Part shown: positions 15,133-19,020 of the stretch, piece after piece
Position numbering within the stretch: position 1 is the stretch's first letter
Layout of the letters: each line of letters begins with the position of its first letter
Source: Gp6-AA40 sp035764385
GTDB taxonomy: Bacteria > Acidobacteriota > Vicinamibacteria > Vicinamibacterales > UBA2999
DNA: 19,020 nucleotides
Assembly: GCA_035764385.1 (NCBI GenBank)
Contig: DASTZI010000202.1
Coordinates: forward strand, 1-19,020
Reading direction: 5' to 3'
Notes under the pieces: generated by a model
Told to the model about the DNA's origin: nothing
What the model saw: the letters and a program-made list of their open reading frames with translations, nothing else
The model's database searches: none
Translations under genes and position numbers: made by a program

Positions 15133-15161
15133 AACGGGCGTCTCGTCACTTGACGCCCGTT
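15133..15161 (+). terminator. Hairpin at the convergent 3' ends of the receptor and amidohydrolase genes
   Basis: A perfect 10-base stem (aacgggcgtc at 15133-15142, gacgcccgtt at 15152-15161) with a nine-base loop starts 16 bases after the receptor stop codon. It is followed on the plus strand by a moderately T-rich stretch (cgctttgtcttgtc). It overlaps the last codons of the opposing amidohydrolase gene. Position and stem strength favour a terminator for the receptor message; on the minus strand no T-run follows. Confidence 0.55.
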
Positions 15162-16435
15162 CGCTTTGTCTTGTCGACGACCGTCTGGCCGGCTTTCATC
15201 ACCCAGCGGACATTCTCGCGTTTCGAGGCTGCGGTGATGTCGGCCAGCGGATCGCCCTCGACGGCGACGATGTCCGCGAGGAACCCAGGCGCCACGGCGC
15301 CGAGACTCTTTTCCATCCCCAGCATCGCTGCTGGTGTTGTCGTCGCCGCTTTCAGTGCCTGTTCGGGAGTCATACCTATCTTCACGAACCAATCGAGCTC
15401 GCGCGTGTTCAGACCCCACCCGTTGTAGACGGCATCAGACCCCATGATGATGCGGACGCCGGCGCGGAACGCCTTCCGCGCAGTATCAACGTTACGGCGG
15501 ATGTAGTCCTGAAGCCGTTCCTTGCTGCCAGCCGGGAAGTGGTAGACGGAGTCGGCGTTCTCTACGTAGTACTGATTGTGATCGATGGTCGGAGCGTAAT
15601 AGGTGTTTCGTCTGACCATTTCGGCGATCGTTTCGTCGTCGAGGTCCGCTCCATGCTCGAGTGAATCGACGCCCGCGCGAACGGCGTCTCTCGCGCCCGC
15701 CGGTCCGTACGAATGGATCGCGATTTTCTTGCCGAGGGCGTGGCTGGCATCCACTGCTGCCTTCATCTCCTCGAACGTAAACGTCTGCAACTGCGTCACG
15801 TCATCGAAGCCGCCGGTCGATCCGCGCATCTTCACCCAGTCCGCGCCGGACGCTATGACCTGTCGTACTGCGCGCAAGACCCCGTCGACGCCGTCGGCCA
15901 GGATGCCGATCGGCGCCGGCGGAGCGGTGCTGCGGGTAATCATGAGCGCGGTGCCAGCGACGAACATGCGGGGGCCCACCATCTTTCCCATGTTGATGAG
16001 ATCGCGCATCGCGAGGTCGACACCGTTCGCGGCGTTGAGATCTCGAATCGTGGTGACGCCCGCCTCGAGCGCCTTGAGCCCATTGTCCTGCGCGAGAACT
16101 GCGACGACCGCCGGATGGCGCGGAGGTTCGCTGCGAGGTGTGGTCACACCGTCCCAGTAGTAGGTGATGTGCGTGTGTGCGTCGATGAGCCCCGGAATCC
16201 CCGTGTAGCGCGAAAGGTCGATGACCTCGGCACCGGGCGGTATCGGGACGTTGCCGCTGCCCACGCGCTGGACGCGGTCGTCTTCGACGACGACGACCGC
16301 GTTGGTGATGACGCGGCCGGTGCCATCGATCAACTTGCCGAGTCTGATGACCTTCGTCGCGGCCCCTGCCGTTGATGCGGCGGCGAGAAACAACGAAAAC
16401 ATCAGCAGGGTCGTGACACGCATCGCTTGCTTCAC
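15146..16435 (-). CDS. Secreted metal-dependent amidohydrolase (imidazolonepropionase-like)
   Basis: This 429-residue amidohydrolase-superfamily enzyme has a Sec signal peptide (MRVTTLLMFSLFLAAAS, cut near AGAA), so it acts outside the cytoplasm. The metal-site residues are in order: H87 and H89 (DAHTHI), K202 (WVKMRGSTGG, the likely carboxylated lysine), H241 (IHSYG), H261 (LEHGADLD) and D334 (GSDA). This pattern belongs to the group annotated as imidazolonepropionase-related hydrolases, which includes secreted dipeptidases (Xaa-Pro or Xaa-Arg type); the substrate cannot be told from sequence alone. The GTG start at 16435 forms a 4-bp GTGA overlap with the stop of the upstream VOC gene, indicating coupling; the ATG at 16423 is an equally usable start. 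It is the last gene of a VOC-VOC-amidohydrolase operon. Confidence 0.9.
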   Translation of the reverse strand: MKQAMRVTTLLMFSLFLAAASTAGAATKVIRLGKLIDGTGRVITNAVVVVEDDRVQRVGSGNVPIPPGAEVIDLSRYTGIPGLIDAHTHITYYWDGVTTPRSEPPRHPAVVAVLAQDNGLKALEAGVTTIRDLNAANGVDLAMRDLINMGKMVGPRMFVAGTALMITRSTAPPAPIGILADGVDGVLRAVRQVIASGADWVKMRGSTGGFDDVTQLQTFTFEEMKAAVDASHALGKKIAIHSYGPAGARDAVRAGVDSLEHGADLDDETIAEMVRRNTYYAPTIDHNQYYVENADSVYHFPAGSKERLQDYIRRNVDTARKAFRAGVRIIMGSDAVYNGWGLNTRELDWFVKIGMTPEQALKAATTTPAAMLGMEKSLGAVAPGFLADIVAVEGDPLADITAASKRENVRWVMKAGQTVVDKTKRTGVK

Positions 16436-17016
16436 ACGTCCGTCAAGGCGTTGTTCGCGAGGCCGCTAATTTGGACGTCGTATCCGAACGGATCGGTCAT
16501 GTGCAGGCTGTACTCGCCGCCATCGCGGAGGTTGGCGACGCCCATCGCCTTCAGCTGCTCCCGTACGCGGTTGCGCTCGAAATCGGCAACGGTGTAGCCG
16601 ATGTGATTGATTACCGCCGTGGGCTTGGGACGTGGCGCCGCGCCGTTTGCCGGCGGCGCATTCAAGTCCCTCGTGCGGCAGATGATGAAGGTGAGCGGCA
16701 CGTCTTTCGCCGCCACGTTATAGGGCTGCTCGCCCTTCTTGCCGAAGGGCAGCGTCACCTCGGTTTCCTTGAGCCCGACCTGATCGAGGTTGAAAACCTT
16801 GGAATACCAGTCGCCTGCCTGCTTGAAATTGGGGCAGGTGTATGACACGTGGTTGACCAGTGCGGCCTTCACGCCCTTCGGCACCGCAGTCTGCGCGGCG
16901 TTGGCATCGGCAGCGCAGATCGAGGTCACGGCCAGCGTCAGCGTTTCGATCAGCGTGCGACGGCTGATCCTGCCTTGCTCGAATTCGCTCAGCTTCGTAG
17001 CGGCAAAACCTTGCAT
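16432..17016 (-). CDS. Tat-exported VOC/glyoxalase-fold protein (second of a tandem pair)
   Basis: The 194-residue protein has a twin-arginine-like signal (GRISRRTLIETLTLAV, cut near ANAA) and then one VOC (vicinal oxygen chelate) domain. The two beta-alpha-beta units begin at LVNHVSYTCPNFKQAGDWYS and INHIGYTVADFERN. The metal-ligand positions appear to be His (NHVSY), His (NHIGY) and, where most members have Glu, Gln in DPFGYDVQISG. I chose ATG 17016, with a purine-rich ribosome site (GGGAG, seven bases upstream), over an in-frame TTG at 17037. It begins 17 bp after its paralogue's stop and overlaps the amidohydrolase start by 4 bp. It could be a periplasmic dioxygenase, isomerase or lyase, or only a binding protein; the reaction is unknown. 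Confidence 0.85.
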   Translation of the reverse strand: MQGFAATKLSEFEQGRISRRTLIETLTLAVTSICAADANAAQTAVPKGVKAALVNHVSYTCPNFKQAGDWYSKVFNLDQVGLKETEVTLPFGKKGEQPYNVAAKDVPLTFIICRTRDLNAPPANGAAPRPKPTAVINHIGYTVADFERNRVREQLKAMGVANLRDGGEYSLHMTDPFGYDVQISGLANNALTDV

Positions 17017-17033
17017 GGCGGTGCTCCCTCTTC

Positions 17034-17558
17034 TCAAATAAACGGGTTTTCGCCTTCCGCGGACGCGATCTGGACCTGGACATTGAACGGATCGTAGACG
17101 TTGACGCTGCCGCTGCGCCCCGTGGGGTTCTGGCCCACTGCCTTCAATGCGGCGTTGACCCGCGCGTCATTCCAATTCGACAGCGTGTAGCAGACATGAT
17201 CGACGACCGCTCGCGGCGGCGCAGGAGGATTTGCTGGCGCGTTGCGCGCGACGATGAATGCCCCTCCCTTACCTGGCGCCGGACCGAACGCAAGATTCAC
17301 GCGACTCTTGCCGTCGTCCTTCAATTTCTCCATGCACAGCACGGAGCTATAGAAGTCGCGCGCCTTTCGGTAATCGGGACACGCATAGGAGACGTGATTG
17401 ATGCCCAGCATCTTGAGACCACTTGGTGGTGCAGCGTTCGCTTCCGCGCCGCCCGCTGCGTAGACGAGGGCGGCGAGCGCGACGCCTTCGCAGAAGTCGC
17501 GGCGACTGATGGTGCCGGTCTCGAATTTCCCAACGAGATCCGCAATGAATCGTTCCAT
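17034..17558 (-). CDS. Tat-exported VOC/glyoxalase-fold protein (first of a tandem pair)
   Basis: The 174-residue protein starts at an ATG preceded by a near-perfect ribosome site (AAGGAGGT, six bases upstream). The N-terminus carries a twin-arginine-like signal (TISRRDFCEGVALAALV, cut near AEANA). The VOC domain has its two halves at INHVSYACPDYRKARDFYSS and VDHVCYTLSNWNDAR and ends in YDPFNVQVQIAS. As in the neighbouring paralogue, the usual Glu ligand position holds Gln. The two proteins share the signal-region pattern (FE-x-G-x-ISRR), the NHVSY strand and the DPF end, so they arose by duplication. It is the first gene of the minus-strand operon and lies divergent from the EthD-like protein gene. 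Function unknown beyond the fold. Confidence 0.86.
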   Translation of the reverse strand: MERFIADLVGKFETGTISRRDFCEGVALAALVYAAGGAEANAAPPSGLKMLGINHVSYACPDYRKARDFYSSVLCMEKLKDDGKSRVNLAFGPAPGKGGAFIVARNAPANPPAPPRAVVDHVCYTLSNWNDARVNAALKAVGQNPTGRSGSVNVYDPFNVQVQIASAEGENPFI

Positions 17559-17588
17559 GCTCTGACCTCCTTCGTCGGTGGTGTCTAC

Positions 17589-17611
17589 CGGAACGCCTTA
17601 ACGGCGTTCCG
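17589..17611. promoter_or_regulatory. Perfect 9-bp inverted repeat upstream of the VOC operon
   Basis: Arms cggaacgcc (17589-17597) and ggcgttccg (17603-17611) are perfect inverted copies with a five-base spacer. The dyad lies 31-53 bases upstream of the VOC ATG, in the 240-bp gap between divergent operons. It could be a regulator binding site or a hairpin in the operon's 5' leader. The rest of 17559-17690 shows no other clear signal apart from the ribosome site at 17565-17572. Confidence 0.6.
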
Positions 17612-17695
17612 TGTGTTGGGCCGACGTCTCCGGTTGGGTAAGACGTGGGGATGATATCGGTTTGCGCGTTGCGAAACCGAGCCACCGTTGGGGCA

Positions 17696-17701
17696 TATAA
17701 T
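17696..17701 (+). promoter_or_regulatory. Consensus -10 box for the EthD-like protein gene
   Basis: TATAAT is a perfect -10 hexamer. Transcription would start near 17708, just before the leader ORF's ribosome site. The -35 region at 17-bp spacing (gaaacc) is poor, so an activator may be needed. Confidence 0.55.
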
Positions 17702-17722
17702 GCCGCAACTCAGGAGGTACTC

Positions 17723-17752
17723 ATGCCACCCTCCAGTCCCTTATTCGAGTAG
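17723..17752 (+). CDS. Nine-codon upstream (leader) ORF, MPPSSPLFE
   Basis: A short ORF starts with ATG at 17723 and ends with TAG at 17750-17752. A strong ribosome site (AGGAGGT, 17712-17718) lies four bases before the ATG. It sits between a perfect -10 box and the downstream gene, whose own ribosome site (AGGGAG, 17787-17792) follows. The frame after the TAG stays open for 11 more codons (AYDRRCARIGN) to a second TAG that abuts that ribosome site. A leader peptide that tunes translation is one reading; chance is the other. Confidence 0.4.
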   Translation: MPPSSPLFE

Positions 17753-17798
17753 GCCTACGACCGGCGCTGCGCACGTATCGGCAACTAGGGAGACACCT

Positions 17799-18656
17799 AT
17801 GAGCAGACGTGACGAATCAGCTGGCCTCCGTCGTCGTGAATTCCTCAAAGTCGCAGGCGGCGTCGCGACGACGCTCGCGGCGACGACCGACGCGCGCGGA
17901 CAGAACGCGCGACCAAACGCAGCAGCGCCGCCCGACAGGGGTCTATGGGCGACGTGGTATGACCTGCCCGTCGAAGGCCGGGAGGCCTATCTGAACTGGC
18001 TGCACGCGACGTATCTGCCTGCGCTGCTCAAGCGTCCGGGATACCTCTGGGCGGCCCACTATGCATCGCGGGAGCGCGAGGCCGGCGGAGGGACGCAGAT
18101 TCAGCACACAACCGATCCGAAGGTCGGGACCGGATATCACTACATCCTGCTCGTCGGCGCGACCGACGCGGATGTGTTCGGCAATCCGACGCCGAGCACG
18201 ATCAACGCGGCGTTGCCGGAGGCGGGCCGGAAGATGGTTGCGATGCGAATCGGCGAGCGCGCGAACATCATGACGGAGGCCGGCCGCTGCGAAGGTAGAG
18301 CAGCCGCCAGCTACGAAGGTCGCATGATTGCGGCGCCATGCATCCAGATCGGCAGCTTCAACTGTCCGGTTGAGTATGAAGAAGAAATGCACGCCGGCTA
18401 CGTCGCCTCCCGCATGCCAGCGCACTGCGCCACCGCGTCATGCATCCGCACGCGGAAGCTGAACTCAGTCGCGGGGTGGGCGAAGCACGTGATCCTCTAC
18501 GAATACACGTCGCTCGACGGCTTCAACCGCGATTACGAATCGGCGAACTCGAAATCACCGCTCGGCGTTGGCGGGCACAGCATCGTGCCGCACCTCGTGC
18601 ACGCGCCCTCAGGGCCGAACAGCGCACTTCGTCTCTGGCCACCGATCAAATCCTGA
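17799..18656 (+). CDS. Tat-exported protein with apparent duplicated EthD-like/dimeric alpha-beta barrel fold
   Basis: The 285-residue protein begins with a classical twin-arginine signal (RRREFLKVAGGVATTLAATT, residues 11-30). The mature part seems to hold two related ferredoxin-like units. The first (about 48-155) has LWATWYDLPVEGREAYLNWL, then YLPALLKRPGYLWAAHY and a YHYILLVGATD strand. The second (about 180-260) has CIQIGSFNCPVEYEEEMHAG, then RMPAHC and a HVILYEYTSLDGF strand. This spacing resembles EthD-like or other dimeric alpha/beta barrel proteins; I assign the fold by pattern only and do not recognise a named family. Several cysteines (164, 181, 189, 210, 215) cluster in the second unit. 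ATG 17799 has AGGGAG six bases upstream; the longer frame from 17688 crosses the promoter. It is divergent from the VOC operon and followed by a TonB receptor gene. Confidence 0.75.
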   Translation: MSRRDESAGLRRREFLKVAGGVATTLAATTDARGQNARPNAAAPPDRGLWATWYDLPVEGREAYLNWLHATYLPALLKRPGYLWAAHYASREREAGGGTQIQHTTDPKVGTGYHYILLVGATDADVFGNPTPSTINAALPEAGRKMVAMRIGERANIMTEAGRCEGRAAASYEGRMIAAPCIQIGSFNCPVEYEEEMHAGYVASRMPAHCATASCIRTRKLNSVAGWAKHVILYEYTSLDGFNRDYESANSKSPLGVGGHSIVPHLVHAPSGPNSALRLWPPIKS

Positions 18657-18717
18657 CTTCCGCACCATCGAGTCGTTATCCCGGGTAAACCCGTCGCTCT
18701 TCTGGGAGGGGATGATC

Positions 18718-19020
18718 ATGACGACTTACCACCGCGCCGTGGCGGCGCACCTCGCCGTTCTGCTCCTCGTCTTCGGTGCCGCACCCCTGTTCGCACAGTC
18801 CACGGCCACCATTGCGGGTGTGGTTAGAGATTCCGGCGGCGTTCTGCCGGGTGCGACCGTCAGCGTCCGCAACGTGGATACGGGTCTGACGCGCAGCGTT
18901 CCGACCGGTGGCGACGGCGCCTTCCGTTTTCCCGCATTGCCGGTGGGTCCCTATGAAATCCGCGCGGAGCTCTCGGGCTACCGGACGTCCATCAGGAGCG
19001 GCGTGCGTCTGCTCGTCGGG
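18718..19020 (+). CDS. TonB-dependent receptor, N-terminal part, cut by the window end
   Basis: The frame is open from ATG 18718 to the last base. It encodes a Sec signal peptide (AVAAHLAVLLLVFGAAPLFA, cut before QS) and then a carboxypeptidase-regulatory-like domain (ATIAGVVRDSGGVLPGATVS, then VPTGGDGAFRFPALPVGPYE). This is the same domain order as the receptor at 12208-15117, so a TonB-dependent receptor is expected downstream; the plug and barrel are outside the window. ATG 18718 has GGAGG at 18705-18709, eight bases upstream; the ATG at 18712 is too close to it. The gene starts 61 bp after the EthD-like gene on the same strand and may be co-transcribed with it. Confidence 0.82.
   Translation, partial: MTTYHRAVAAHLAVLLLVFGAAPLFAQSTATIAGVVRDSGGVLPGATVSVRNVDTGLTRSVPTGGDGAFRFPALPVGPYEIRAELSGYRTSIRSGVRLLVG

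Noticed and set aside
15713..16375. 220-residue plus-strand open frame over the amidohydrolase gene
   Set aside because: Composition is typical of a shadow frame, and the opposite strand holds all the metal-binding motifs of an amidohydrolase.
18682..18693. Small hairpin (cgggt-aa-acccg) after the EthD-like gene as a terminator
   Set aside because: The stem is five pairs with a two-base loop and no T-run, so it is too weak to call.

Overview
The window is high-GC, gene-dense bacterial DNA. The gene content suggests an Acidobacteriota-type genome, most likely Vicinamibacterales-like. The reasons are two TonB-dependent receptors that begin with a carboxypeptidase-regulatory-like domain, several small Tat-exported proteins in a row, a YpdA-type reductase, a family 5 uracil-DNA glycosylase, and dispersed palindromic repeats between genes. 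This placement is inferred from gene style; no rRNA, tRNA or other marker gene is present. No CRISPR array, tRNA, rRNA or insertion sequence was seen.

Layout. Positions 1-4007 (+) hold the 3' part of gltB, overlapping gltD by 8 bp: the two subunits of NADPH-type glutamate synthase. After a palindromic repeat (4029-4090) comes a YpdA/Bdr-like flavoprotein (4128-5117, +). It converges on a minus-strand three-gene operon (8644 down to 5131): a ChlI-like AAA+ ATPase, a VWA/MIDAS protein and a stand-alone LON substrate-binding-domain protein. Divergent from it, across a short gap filled by a 21-bp-periodic repeat, are a glycerophosphodiester phosphodiesterase, an overlapping PLP threonine/serine dehydratase and a Tat-type alpha/beta hydrolase with a cysteine in the nucleophile elbow (8726-11350, +). 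A second, larger copy of the same repeat family (11353-11436) fills the convergent gap before a family 5 uracil-DNA glycosylase (minus). Divergent from that is a full-length TonB-dependent receptor (12208-15117, +).

The last 4 kb looks like an envelope-directed locus. A minus-strand operon encodes two paralogous Tat-exported VOC/glyoxalase-fold proteins and a secreted amidohydrolase (17558 down to 15146). Divergent from it is a Tat-exported protein with an apparent duplicated EthD-like (dimeric alpha/beta barrel) fold (17799-18656), preceded by a near-consensus -10 box and a nine-codon upstream ORF with a strong ribosome site. Then comes the start of a second TonB-dependent receptor, which runs off the window (18718-19020). 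Between two outer-membrane receptors, this set could form an uptake and periplasmic processing system for an unidentified small molecule. That is a hypothesis from context and signal peptides only.

The most interesting items are this secreted VOC/EthD/amidohydrolase locus with its leader ORF and 23-bp dyad; the ChlI-like ATPase/VWA/LON operon, whose ATPase has degenerate Walker motifs; and the repeat family with 21-bp period found at two intergenic sites.
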